Under the pieces are notes generated by a model. That model saw only the letters and a program-made list of their open reading frames with translations. It ran no database searches and had not been told where the DNA came from. 32,908 nt of DNA from an uncultured archaeon (GTDB taxonomy: Archaea > Halobacteriota > Methanosarcinia > Methanosarcinales > Methanoperedenaceae): NCBI GenBank assembly GCA_902386255.1, contig CABMII010000096.1:1-32908 (forward strand), written 5' to 3'. Positions 1 through 8,045 of this stretch are shown here, in pieces. Every line of letters starts with the position of its first letter. The stretch's first letter is position 1. The position numbers and the translations under genes are program-made.

Positions 1-86
1 TTAACGGGATCGTGTCCCAAAATACGAACAGCCTTCACTGCCCATATCAGGAATAAGAGAAACTACAACAGTAATGAGGTTTTTCA

Positions 87-117
87 TGCTTCATGCATGA
101 GCATTCGATCATGAACG
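87..117. repeat. Short palindromic cluster upstream of truncated ORF
   Basis: A perfect 10-bp palindrome, TCATGCATGA, lies inside a slightly larger imperfect inverted repeat with TGC/GCA flanks, and TTCATG and CATGAA motifs recur around it. It falls where the 5' end of the following gene should be, so it may be an insertion or deletion scar or an operator. Only the symmetry is seen; the role is unknown. Confidence 0.25.
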
Positions 118-118
118 T

Positions 119-682
119 TTGTTTAATCCACAAAATGAATCGCCTGTTTACGATATAAGAATGTATATTGAGTATAAAGAACCGTTAGCATGTGGAGATA
201 GTCTTAAAGTACACAAAATTGATATGTTGATTAAACCTAGTGTTGTAAAGGATGTTAATTTAGATGTTTCTTTACATGGACTTGACTCTCCGAATCATGT
301 CTTCAATTTAGACCCAAAGCGTGGTGTTTATACTGGAACTTCTATCACCAATACCTATTATAATGGCACTCTAATTAGTGAATTCAGAACCTTAGCTTTT
401 GATAAATATAATGGTGATGTAATTGTCTCTGGTCAACAATCGTATGAGAATTTTCAATTTTTCTATTCATTAAATTATAGTTTATTTGGTGATTTTGAAA
501 ATAAATATTATCTAATTAGTGGAAATGCCACTCCAGAGCCTATTCGATGTATGGATTATGTTACTGAGACAAATGTTTCTATTAATAAGTCTCTCTTGCG
601 TTTAACAGGTATTTTGATTATACTTGGTTCGTTTCCATTCGTTACATCATTAAAACACCTTATTGAGAAAGAAAAGAGATAG
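119..682 (+). CDS. Hypothetical membrane-anchored protein, probably 5'-truncated
   Basis: I do not recognise the family. The 187-residue product is largely polar and beta-like, with several N-x-S/T sites, followed by one hydrophobic segment at about residues 158-178 and a basic tail ending LIEKEKR. That is the layout of an extracellular domain held by a C-terminal membrane anchor, yet no signal peptide is present. The only available start is a TTG at 119, after an in-frame TGA at 98-100, and no ribosome binding site is evident. I infer that the N-terminus was lost or altered. The gene is clearly more A+T rich than mutS next door, consistent with transferred DNA. It ends about 20 bases before the relic of a second mutS 3' end. 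Confidence 0.45.
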   Translation: MFNPQNESPVYDIRMYIEYKEPLACGDSLKVHKIDMLIKPSVVKDVNLDVSLHGLDSPNHVFNLDPKRGVYTGTSITNTYYNGTLISEFRTLAFDKYNGDVIVSGQQSYENFQFFYSLNYSLFGDFENKYYLISGNATPEPIRCMDYVTETNVSINKSLLRLTGILIILGSFPFVTSLKHLIEKEKR

Positions 683-700
683 GGATTTTTATTCATTTTT

Positions 701-786
701 TTAAATTTCTGAGCCTTCCCCTCCGCCTGCCTTCTTCTTCACTCCGCCAGCGCATTCAGCGCCTCAAGCAGCGTCATCGCGTCCAT
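701..786 (-). pseudogene. Relic of a second mutS 3' end
   Basis: Positions 731-786 align with 1602-1658 inside the intact mutS with 52 identical columns of 57 and one single-base gap. Read on the minus strand it encodes MDAMTLLEALNALAE. After restoring the missing base it continues as a KKKAGGGEG-like tail to a TAA at 701-703. The intact gene has DAMTPLEALNALAELKKKVG and a longer, different tail. Two of the four substitutions (GAT/GAC, GCA/GCG) are synonymous. The relic is therefore the terminal piece of a diverged mutS allele and not a recent copy of the present gene. It is now frameshifted and has no upstream body. Confidence 0.8.
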
Positions 787-873
787 TTAAATGCGTTTAA
801 ATTCATTTTTCTCATACACATTGCTAAATCTTTTGAATATGTTTTTATACAGCTAAGCCAATCAGCAACCCCG

Positions 874-1461
874 ATGCTTATCGGAATAGACACAAGTGGA
901 AAAATCGGTCAATTACCTATAGGTTTTGGCGCTGTCAAATTAGTTAATAGCGGCATACTTGATGAAATCAAAACGAAAGCTGGCAAACGAAAGAAAATAC
1001 TGACAAGAAGAAGACGAATAAAAGCAGCAGACCTAGTAGAAGAGGAAATCGAATATTCAGTTTCGCGCATCAATATGCCAAAATCGTCCACCCTTTTAAA
1101 ATCCGAAGAATACCGTATTTTAAAGGACGAACATTACTACATCAAAGACTGGAAATTTAAACTCCTTGCTTCATGCATACATTATATTGCAAGCGATATT
1201 ACAAACGAGCACGATGTGGTTTTAATAGACAAGGATTATGGATTGGAGCAGATGAAAAATCTTTGTCATCATGTAGAGAGGCTGTTTGTCGCCCTGGATA
1301 AAAAACATATAACAGTAGATATAGGTACTTCTTACAACGAAGTTATTGGGCTCGCCGACCTGATTGCAGGCGCATGTAAGAGGAACCATTGTCATTGCTC
1401 CAAAGAACTGAGATTAGAAGAAATAGACAAAAGAATGGATGTTTTCCGTCATCCCCACTAG
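874..1461 (+). CDS. RNase H-fold protein, DUF3800-like
   Basis: This 195-residue protein opens with MLIGIDTSG, the first strand with an aspartate (D6) typical of RNase H-fold nucleases and the DUF3800 group. It has a central strand VVLIDKDYG and a C-terminal GLADLIAGACKR, in which an aspartate follows the last strands as in DUF3800 proteins. A basic patch, KRKKILTRRRRIK, near residue 40 could bind nucleic acid. DUF3800 proteins are common in mobile and defence-related DNA, but their reactions are mostly undetermined, so a nuclease role is only inferred. The gene is the only cargo between the two mutS 3' ends, has no clear Shine-Dalgarno sequence and is oriented towards mutS. Confidence 0.45.
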   Translation: MLIGIDTSGKIGQLPIGFGAVKLVNSGILDEIKTKAGKRKKILTRRRRIKAADLVEEEIEYSVSRINMPKSSTLLKSEEYRILKDEHYYIKDWKFKLLASCIHYIASDITNEHDVVLIDKDYGLEQMKNLCHHVERLFVALDKKHITVDIGTSYNEVIGLADLIAGACKRNHCHCSKELRLEEIDKRMDVFRHPH

Positions 1462-1556
1462 GATACCTGTCCTGGACAGGGAGAAATCCTAGCAGGTCGG
1501 CAAAATATAAATTATAATTCTTCCGATATAAGGCTTTTGGGCTTGATTTGAATAAT

Positions 1557-4187
1557 TTATTGTAAATTTTTATGACTTTCTGTCGTACTTTCCCTACCCA
1601 CCTTCTTCTTCAACTCCGCCAGCGCATTCAGCGCCTCAAGCGGCGTCATTGCATCCACATTGAGCTTTTTCAGTTCCTCAACTACAGGCGATTCTTTTTT
1701 CTCATCCGAACCAAAAAGCATGAGCTGTGTATATTTCGCGCTTCCTCCTCCCCTGATGCCGCTCCCGTTCTCCACTTCCTTCAATATCTCCTTAGCCCTC
1801 TGCGTCACCTTCAGGGGCACGCCAGCGAGCCTCGCTACATGGATGCCGTAGCTCTTATCAGTCGCGCCGGGGATTATCTTGCGGAGGAACACGAGGTCGT
1901 TGCCTTCTTCTTTTACGGCGACGTGATAATTCTTCACGCGCCGCAGGGTTATGGCTGTAAGCTGGTGGTAATGCGTGGCAAACAGCGACCGCACGCCAAC
2001 GCGGTCTTTGTTATGGATGAATTCGACAACGGCTTTTGCGATGCTGTAGCCATCGTAGGTGCTTGTGCCCCTTCCGATTTCATCAAGGAGAACGAGGCTT
2101 TTCTGGGTCGCATTATTCAGGATGTTTGCAAGTTCCACCATTTCTATCATGAACGTGCTTTGCCCACTTGCAAGGTCGTCAAATGCCCCGACGCGCGTGA
2201 ATATCCTGTCCACAAGCCCGACTGATGCGTAGGATGCGGGCACGAAACTCCCAATCTGCGCCATTATCACTATCAGCGCGGTCTGCCTCATGTATGTTGA
2301 TTTCCCTGCCATATTCGGACCGGTGAGGAGCAGGAACTGGTTCTCCTGGCAGTCCATGTGGGTATCGTTCGGTACAAACCCGCCTGGAATCGCATACTCA
2401 ACAACAGGATGCCTCCCGTCGCGGATAAGGATACTGCAGCTATCGTTTACCTCCGGCCTCACATACTTGTTATTAACAGCCATCTCTGCAAGGTTTACTA
2501 TCACGTCAAGCTCAGCTATCGCCTGCGCCGTAGCCTGCAATTCCTTTGACCGCCCCGCGATTTGCGAGTTTATCCCGGTGAACAATTGAAACTCAAGCGC
2601 AACCCGTTTCTCATCTGCAGTAAGTATCATCACTTCCTTTTCCTTAAGTTCAGGCGTATAGAAACGTTCACCGTTTGCGGTTGTCTGCTTTCTTATATAA
2701 TCAGATGGCACCTGTGAAAGATTGGTTTTTGTGACCTCGATATAATACCCGAACACTGAATTGTACCCGATTTTCAGGGATTTTATACCCGTGCGGTCAC
2801 GCTCCTTCTGCTGCATCTCGGCTATCCAATCTTTCCCGTACAGCGACATTTTCTTAAGCTCGTCCAGCTTTTCATTGTAACCTTCTTTAATCATCCCGCC
2901 TTCGCGAACGCTTACAGGAGGAGCGTCCACCAGCGCCCGCCCAAGGAGTGCGACAATATCGGTATAATCGCCAAGTTTCGCAATCATCTCCGACAAAAGA
3001 CCTGATTTGATATCGCTCTCTTTAAGAGACTTTATTATGCCAGGAAACTTTTCGAGAGAGACCTTGAGCGCTATAAGGTCCCTCGCATTTGAATTGCCAT
3101 ACACGATACGCCCGATAAGACGCTCGATATCCCTGATACCCAGAAGTGCCGAGCGCAAATCATACCGCATCAATGTCTTTTTAATAATCTCATCCACAGC
3201 ATCAAGCCGCTCGTTTATTTTATTTACAGAAATCAAAGGCTGCAAAAGCCATTTCCGAAGCATCCGGCCACCCATTGGGGTTTTTGTGCGGTCTATGACT
3301 GATAAAAGCGAGCCTGCTCCCTCGCCACGAATACCCTGTATTATCTCAAGGTTCCGAAGCGTTACTGAATCCAGCACCATGAACTCGTTCTCGGAATATG
3401 TCCTCATCGCCTGTATGTGATTCAAGTCCCTCATCTGGGTTTTTTGGGCATATTCAAGAGCTGCCCCTGATGCTGAAACTGCAGCTTCGAGTTTCCCACA
3501 TCCCATGCCTTCAAGCGTCACGGCGCCGAAATGTTTGAGAAGGCGTTCCCGTGCATTCTTTAGTAAAAAAGCGTCAGCGTCGAATTTATTGATTATGATG
3601 CCCAGGTCTTTTAACCGCTGCGTGAGTTTTTTATTTTCAAAAAGCAATGGCGGGAGTATGCATTCGGCTGGTTTCATCCGCGCGGCTTCACTTATTACCT
3701 TGTCATAGTTCTGGTTGTCGGTAAACTGGGTCGTCAGGAATTCTCCCGTGCTTACATCCAGAAACGATAAACCGGCTTCCAGGCCTTCCCCGGAAACAGA
3801 CATCAGGTAATTATTTGACTGGTCTGAAATAAGTGATGAATCTATAACAGTCCCGGGCGTGATGACCCTGACCACACCTCTTTTAACGATGCCTTTTGCG
3901 TTTTTCGGGTCTTCAAGCTGCTCGCATATCGCTACTTTATACCCTTTTTTTATAAGCCGCGGCAGGTAGGAATCCACAGCATGATACGGAATACCGGCAA
4001 GAGGCATATCCTCGCCCTCTTTATCCCTGCCTCTTGATGTGAGCGTTATTTCAAGTTCTTTTGCGATTATTTTCGCATCGTCCCCGAAGGACTCGTAGAA
4101 GTCACCCATCCTGAAGAAAATCAGCGCATCCTTATGTTTTTCCTTGGCCTCATAATACTGCCGCATCGCAGGTGTCATCTTGTCCAT
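1557..4187 (-). CDS. mutS: DNA mismatch repair protein MutS
   Basis: MutS recognises base mismatches and small loops and uses ATP to recruit downstream repair factors. The 876-residue length is normal for the family. The N-terminal mismatch-reading motif is GDFYE, with Phe30 and Glu32. The connector, lever and clamp regions follow. The ATPase has its P-loop GPNMAGKST near residue 622, Walker B LVLLDEIGRGTSTYDG near 697 and the ATHYH switch near 730. The C-terminal dimer/tetramer helix is DAMTPLEALNALAELKKK. A CGGAG ribosome binding site precedes the ATG at 4187. No mutL is in the window. Archaeal MutS of this type is usually viewed as acquired from bacteria. The last 20 or so codons have a diverged duplicate at 701-786. 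Confidence 0.97.
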   Translation of the reverse strand: MDKMTPAMRQYYEAKEKHKDALIFFRMGDFYESFGDDAKIIAKELEITLTSRGRDKEGEDMPLAGIPYHAVDSYLPRLIKKGYKVAICEQLEDPKNAKGIVKRGVVRVITPGTVIDSSLISDQSNNYLMSVSGEGLEAGLSFLDVSTGEFLTTQFTDNQNYDKVISEAARMKPAECILPPLLFENKKLTQRLKDLGIIINKFDADAFLLKNARERLLKHFGAVTLEGMGCGKLEAAVSASGAALEYAQKTQMRDLNHIQAMRTYSENEFMVLDSVTLRNLEIIQGIRGEGAGSLLSVIDRTKTPMGGRMLRKWLLQPLISVNKINERLDAVDEIIKKTLMRYDLRSALLGIRDIERLIGRIVYGNSNARDLIALKVSLEKFPGIIKSLKESDIKSGLLSEMIAKLGDYTDIVALLGRALVDAPPVSVREGGMIKEGYNEKLDELKKMSLYGKDWIAEMQQKERDRTGIKSLKIGYNSVFGYYIEVTKTNLSQVPSDYIRKQTTANGERFYTPELKEKEVMILTADEKRVALEFQLFTGINSQIAGRSKELQATAQAIAELDVIVNLAEMAVNNKYVRPEVNDSCSILIRDGRHPVVEYAIPGGFVPNDTHMDCQENQFLLLTGPNMAGKSTYMRQTALIVIMAQIGSFVPASYASVGLVDRIFTRVGAFDDLASGQSTFMIEMVELANILNNATQKSLVLLDEIGRGTSTYDGYSIAKAVVEFIHNKDRVGVRSLFATHYHQLTAITLRRVKNYHVAVKEEGNDLVFLRKIIPGATDKSYGIHVARLAGVPLKVTQRAKEILKEVENGSGIRGGGSAKYTQLMLFGSDEKKESPVVEELKKLNVDAMTPLEALNALAELKKKVGRESTTESHKNLQ

Positions 4188-4267
4188 TCAGTTTGTCTCC
4201 GGTCGAGATATTCATTTATTCCTATTTTTGTTTTTGCATGCCTTTGTTGGTGCTGACACACACCGCA

Positions 4268-4320
4268 GAGACGCAAAGTTCGCAAAGATGTTATTCTTTA
4301 GCTTTGCGTTCTTGCGCCTC
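4268..4320. repeat. Imperfect palindromic intergenic repeat 1
   Basis: The left arm GAGACGCAAAGTTCGCAAAG (4268-4287) pairs with CTTTGCGTTCTTGCGCCTC (4302-4320) across a 14-base loop. GACGCAAAG...CGCAAAG motifs are familiar as dispersed intergenic repeats in many prokaryotic genomes. Open frames across it on both strands have repeat-like composition, and I do not count them as genes. Confidence 0.65.
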
Positions 4321-4332
4321 GATATAAACAAA

Positions 4333-4418
4333 GCGAACACGGATGACACGGATTCGACGGATGCCCACGGATTTGTATCTGTGAAAATCAGTGTTATCCG
4401 CGCAATCCGTGTTCTACG
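4333..4418. repeat. Imperfect palindromic intergenic repeat 2
   Basis: GCGAACACGGATGACACGGAT (4333-4353) is mirrored by ATCCGCGCAATCCGTGTTC (4396-4414), and the intervening CACGGATTTGTATCTGTGAAAATCAGTG adds further short ACGGAT/ATCCGTG units. This matches the widespread ACACGGAT/ATCCGTGT class of dispersed intergenic repeats. Together with repeat 1 it fills most of the 319-base gap between mutS and the permease gene. It may form a hairpin that ends transcription from either side, but no function is demonstrated. Confidence 0.65.
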
Positions 4419-4507
4419 CCAACTGTTCACATTGGTATAGGTTTCTTCATTGTTATCTATAAACTTAGTTCAGCCGATTTTGCGGCGATTTATTTAATCA
4501 TCTGCGG

Positions 4508-5785
4508 TTATTTTTTATTCATATCCACAAAAGATAGAACCAGACCAAGAACCACAAGCACCGAGCCCACGAGAAGAACCTTCCACTCAAGCTGAAAAAG
4601 CATAAAAACACAGAACACAATACCGAATAAAGGTAGTACCGGGAACTTGCCTATAGCAAATGGGACCCGAAACGCTCTTTTCATTTGCGGTTCCTTATAC
4701 CTCAACAATATGAGGGCAGAATTGATTACAAAAAATGTCACAAAAAGGGTGAAGTTATCAACATTTGCCACAAATGCGATATCGCCTGCAAAAACGAAGA
4801 GCAAAGACAAAAGCATCACAAAGATTATAGCAATCCATGGCGTCCTTCTTGTAAAATGCACTCTTCCTAGGATTACCGGAAGAGTGGATGAACCTGCCAT
4901 TCCATAAATTATCCTCGAACCCCCGAGCATCATCATAAGAACGGTATTGGCTGTTGCAAAAAGAGCAATCATGGATAATATGATGAACGCATTGTTCCCG
5001 AAAGCGGCAAACGCGAGGTCTGCAAAGGGCGCATCCGATGCTGCAAGTTTTTCCCATCCTATTACACTGACTGCAGATATCGCTACAAATATGTAAAGGA
5101 AAATGCTGATTGATATCGAAAGCATCAATCCTCTGGGAATTGTTTTTTCAGGGTTCTTGGTCTCTTCCGAGAGCTTTACTATGCTTTCAAATCCCGTATA
5201 TGCAAAAAATACAAGCGCAGAAGCCTGGAAAACTCCAGTTAAACCCTGCGGCATCTCAAAATAATCCACTCTCCCAAGATAAGGAAGCCCTATGAAAATT
5301 ATCAAAATAAGACCTGCGCTTTCTATGAGGGTGGATATTATCGTAAACCATGCAGTTTCTTTTATGCCCCAGAAAAGCAGGAGGGAGAGGGCTATTATGA
5401 GGAGAAGGGCGGAAGTTATGACAGGCACTCCGGAAAGCACTTTGAAATAACCCCCGAAACCAAGGGCTACCGTTGATGCACCGATTACGGCGCTCAGGAT
5501 AATCAACCAGCCGATAATGAACGCCAGCCTCTTTCCAAAAGCATTTGAGGTATATTCATACTCGGCGCTCGCCCTTGGGAACATGGATGAGAGTTCCGCA
5601 TAACTCAATCCTGTAAAAACTGCAATAAACGATGCAAGTGCAAACGAAAGCCAGACAGAGTTGCCCGCAAGAGCCGCACCTTTTCCGATGAGCGCATATA
5701 TGCCTGCCCCGAGGATTATTCCTACACCTGACAGGGTTACCTCAATGATGCCCAATTCACGTTTTAACTCCACCTTCTCGCTCAT
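4508..5785 (-). CDS. APC-superfamily amino acid permease
   Basis: This is a 425-residue integral membrane transporter with about 12 hydrophobic segments, normal for the amino acid-polyamine-organocation superfamily. The first segment has the unwound substrate-binding signature GVGIILGAGIYALIGKG. The loop FPRASAEYEY resembles the conserved P-R-x-GG-x-Y loop after helix 2, and GFESIVKLSEETKNPEKTIPRG is the typical region after helix 6. Substrate cannot be assigned from sequence; cationic or branched amino acids are possible. It appears monocistronic, with its own TATA-like element about 30 bases upstream. Confidence 0.88.
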   Translation of the reverse strand: MSEKVELKRELGIIEVTLSGVGIILGAGIYALIGKGAALAGNSVWLSFALASFIAVFTGLSYAELSSMFPRASAEYEYTSNAFGKRLAFIIGWLIILSAVIGASTVALGFGGYFKVLSGVPVITSALLLIIALSLLLFWGIKETAWFTIISTLIESAGLILIIFIGLPYLGRVDYFEMPQGLTGVFQASALVFFAYTGFESIVKLSEETKNPEKTIPRGLMLSISISIFLYIFVAISAVSVIGWEKLAASDAPFADLAFAAFGNNAFIILSMIALFATANTVLMMMLGGSRIIYGMAGSSTLPVILGRVHFTRRTPWIAIIFVMLLSLLFVFAGDIAFVANVDNFTLFVTFFVINSALILLRYKEPQMKRAFRVPFAIGKFPVLPLFGIVFCVFMLFQLEWKVLLVGSVLVVLGLVLSFVDMNKK

Positions 5786-5811
5786 TGTGTACTTGATAAT
5801 GCATCAAATAG

Positions 5812-5821
5812 GTATAAATTT
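5812..5821 (-). promoter_or_regulatory. TATA box of the permease gene
   Basis: On the minus strand this reads AATTTATACC, about 27-36 bases upstream of the permease ATG. The spacing fits a very short 5' leader. It is a consensus match only. Confidence 0.4.
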
Positions 5822-5870
5822 GGGTATAATTACGGAAAATAGATTTAAGCCCGAGTTTGTATGTAGAATG

Positions 5871-5936
5871 TGAGGAACCTGATTTCCTATCCTATCCAAA
5901 AAAATCTTAAAAAAAATCTTATTTTTTGGTTCCTCA
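5871..5936. repeat. 9-bp inverted repeat bracketing an A+T-rich spacer
   Basis: TGAGGAACC at 5871-5879 is exactly complementary to GGTTCCTCA at 5928-5936. The interior contains two near-identical AAAAATCTTA/AAAAATCTTATTTT runs. It lies in the 227-base gap between the permease promoter and the end of the CcmE gene. It could be a large hairpin or a short terminal-repeat relic. Nothing else is seen in this gap. Confidence 0.4.
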
Positions 5937-6012
5937 AACTATTCAATTAAAAGATATTGCAGTTAATAAATCCTTCGATTTTGTTTGGCCTTAAAAATAA
6001 TATAAAAGGAAT

Positions 6013-6429
6013 CTACGTGGCATTGGCCGGCGGGGTGTATATGGGGCTCTGGGATTCATATTTGGAGGGACATTTTGTTAACATCCTGAAGGCTTCAAAT
6101 ACATTATTGTTGAATTGCCCGGTCACTACTGCCTGAATATCTGTGGCTTCTGGCGGGAGATCTGGTTTCTCGCCTTTATAAACAACATCCAGCGTGGCGA
6201 TGCCGTCTGTCATTTTAAAAGTGAGTGTCCGGTTAAGCGAGTCCCACTTGTCCGAACCCGGAACCATGCTTCCATTTACAACTATGACCTTCCCTGCCAG
6301 GTTTTCCTTCGCAGCAACTGCCTGGCTCACCTCATACTTGTTCGATGCCTGAACTGTTGTCAAAGCAATATATCCTAATAAGACAACAATAATGGACACT
6401 CCAAGTATTAACCGATTTTTCTTATTCAT
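6013..6429 (-). CDS. ccmE: CcmE-type haem chaperone, CxxxY form
   Basis: CcmE carries haem covalently outside the membrane before it is attached to c-type cytochromes. The product has 138 residues: an N-terminal membrane anchor at about residues 7-28, then a small OB-fold barrel with VVNGSMVPGS, LTFKMTDG and LDVVYKGEKPDLP. The haem-binding site is KCPSKYE, with Cys120 and Tyr124. Classical CcmE has HxxxY; archaeal and Desulfovibrio-type proteins use cysteine (CxxxY), as here. No other ccm gene is in the window. Its presence implies that the host makes c-type cytochromes. It is divergent from the TSUP gene, so the two may share a promoter region. Confidence 0.85.
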   Translation of the reverse strand: MNKKNRLILGVSIIVVLLGYIALTTVQASNKYEVSQAVAAKENLAGKVIVVNGSMVPGSDKWDSLNRTLTFKMTDGIATLDVVYKGEKPDLPPEATDIQAVVTGQFNNNVFEAFRMLTKCPSKYESQSPIYTPPANAT

Positions 6430-6468
6430 TTGTATCCTTACGAACCAAATTGGTCTTATTGAACTTAA

Positions 6469-7257
6469 ATGTTTCCCGTAGCATTATTAATCCTCTATGT
6501 ATTAAAGAGTAGCATGGAATTATTAGCGATTATATTTATCGCATTCATCATTGCAGTCCTGTTCTCCATGCTCGGTCTTGGCGGGGCCATTATATACACC
6601 CCTTTTTTTTTCTGGCTCGGAGTTCCTATCCTCACCGCAATCCCCATTGCACTTTTATTGAATGTAATTACAACCGCTTCTGCTTCGATGACTTATTTAA
6701 AAGAGCGGCTTGTGAACAAAAGCCTTGCCATGCCCATGATATTCACTTCAATTTTTGGCGCGCTTGCAGGTTCCTTCCTTGCCCATAAAATAGATACGAA
6801 ACTGATAATCGTATTGCTTTCGATTATTCTTTTTATCGCGGGCATGAGGATACTTTTTTTCAGCAGTATAGGCATTTCGGTCAGCGCAAGCAGGAAGAAA
6901 AAGATTTTGATAGGTGCGATAACCGCCTTTTTTATCGGGGCTGTTTCTTCACTGGTGGGTATAGGAGGGGGAACTTTCATGGTACCGCTTCTCCTGGTTT
7001 TGGGTCTTGAAACCAGGAACGCCATTGCAACCTCGGCATTCATTATTACATTCATGTCCTTATCGGGTTTTATTGGATACCTCGGTTTTAGCTCCGAACT
7101 TGATATCCGCTTGTTGGTCTACGCAGGCGCAGCCGCGTTTGTGGGCGCACAGGTAGGCTCAAAAACATTCAAACACGTAAATTCAACAACAATTAACCGT
7201 ATATTTGCGATTATTTTACTGTTCGTGGTTGGAAAACTTATTTATGGTCTATTGTGA
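6469..7257 (+). CDS. TSUP family (TauE/SafE-like) membrane exporter
   Basis: This is a 262-residue polytopic protein of the 4-toluene sulfonate uptake permease family, members of which move sulfite, sulfonates or other small anions. The two-fold internal repeat is visible: FSMLGLGGAIIYTPFFFWLG near residues 28-47 and SSLVGIGGGTFMVPLLLVLG near 160-180, each followed by a helix rich in small residues. The first ATG (6469) gives 15 extra residues and has no ribosome binding site. The ATG at 6514 follows AAAGAG and is at least as likely. Its stop overlaps the end of the convergent exonuclease gene by 9 bases. Substrate is unknown. Confidence 0.85.
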   Translation: MFPVALLILYVLKSSMELLAIIFIAFIIAVLFSMLGLGGAIIYTPFFFWLGVPILTAIPIALLLNVITTASASMTYLKERLVNKSLAMPMIFTSIFGALAGSFLAHKIDTKLIIVLLSIILFIAGMRILFFSSIGISVSASRKKKILIGAITAFFIGAVSSLVGIGGGTFMVPLLLVLGLETRNAIATSAFIITFMSLSGFIGYLGFSSELDIRLLVYAGAAAFVGAQVGSKTFKHVNSTTINRIFAIILLFVVGKLIYGLL

Positions 7258-8040
7258 AATTTTCAATAAGCTCGTTTGACCTGGCTGGCATTGCCTTGGC
7301 GTCATCTCTTTCTCTATCATCTTCGGGTAGGTCATCTCGATTATTGTCTTGAGATTCTCAATATCTTCCCTGTTATACCTTATTAGCAGTTCAAGCGCCT
7401 CATCATCCCCCCGTTCATACATGTTCCATAATCTTACAGCGTCAAAACCCGATATCCCCTCGGTTTCCTCGCTCCTCTTTATTCCAAGTGAACATTCAAT
7501 CTTTTTAAGACCGCCGCTCAAACCCAATTTCTTCAAAGGGTAAAGCAGGTCTATATGAAGGTGATTGAAAAACCCCGGGAATTCATGATTAATAAAAGGA
7601 AGGTCAAACCTTGCCCCGTTGAAAGTAATAAGCTGTTTATATTTTGCTAGTTCCAGAGGTGCGTCCTGAAGATTGATGCCCCGTATATATGTTTTCGTTT
7701 CATTTCCGTTATAGATACCGATTATTGTTATGCAGTCACCCTGTGATGAAAGACCTGTGGTCTCAATATCCACGAATGCCGTTTTTTCACTAAAGAACCT
7801 GTATGCCCTCCACTGGTGACAGGGCAAAAGCCGGTGAGCGAAAAAAACATGATTCCCGGAAGATAACTGCTCGATTGATTCCTCAACCCCCGAAAATAAA
7901 ATTCTCTGTTTGCTTTTCGCTGTTTTTATCGTACAATGGTTTTTCAGGAAGTCCTCCCAATTTTTTACCCCGCATTCCCATATCTTCCGCTCTGTTGAAG
8001 CACCAATGCCGGGTATATGGATATAGGTGTTTTTCAGCAT
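7249..8040 (-). CDS. Predicted 3'-5' exonuclease, RNase H-like (COG3359/YprB type)
   Basis: The 263-residue protein has a DEDD exonuclease core: FVDIETTGL (D91, E93), FNGARFDLPFI (D146) and YNREDIENL (D226). Ahead of it is a short helix-hairpin-helix-like stretch, IPGIGASTERKIWECGV, near residues 9-25, suited to binding DNA or RNA. These features match the COG3359 group of predicted exonucleases, whose substrates are not established. The gene starts 5 bases after the stop of the PolD small subunit on the same strand, so the two are probably cotranscribed, which suggests a role in DNA replication or repair. Confidence 0.82.
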   Translation of the reverse strand: MLKNTYIHIPGIGASTERKIWECGVKNWEDFLKNHCTIKTAKSKQRILFSGVEESIEQLSSGNHVFFAHRLLPCHQWRAYRFFSEKTAFVDIETTGLSSQGDCITIIGIYNGNETKTYIRGINLQDAPLELAKYKQLITFNGARFDLPFINHEFPGFFNHLHIDLLYPLKKLGLSGGLKKIECSLGIKRSEETEGISGFDAVRLWNMYERGDDEALELLIRYNREDIENLKTIIEMTYPKMIEKEMTPRQCQPGQTSLLKISQ

Positions 8041-8045
8041 AATAT

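Noticed and set aside
1-87. 28-codon minus-strand ORF at the window edge
   Set aside because: Too short, no motif, and ends exactly at the boundary; chance frame.
1572-2225. 217-codon plus-strand ORF inside mutS
   Set aside because: Antisense shadow of strongly conserved MutS ATPase sequence.
4180-4440. Overlapping ORFs on both strands between mutS and the permease gene
   Set aside because: They read through palindromic intergenic repeats and have composition unlike the neighbouring genes.
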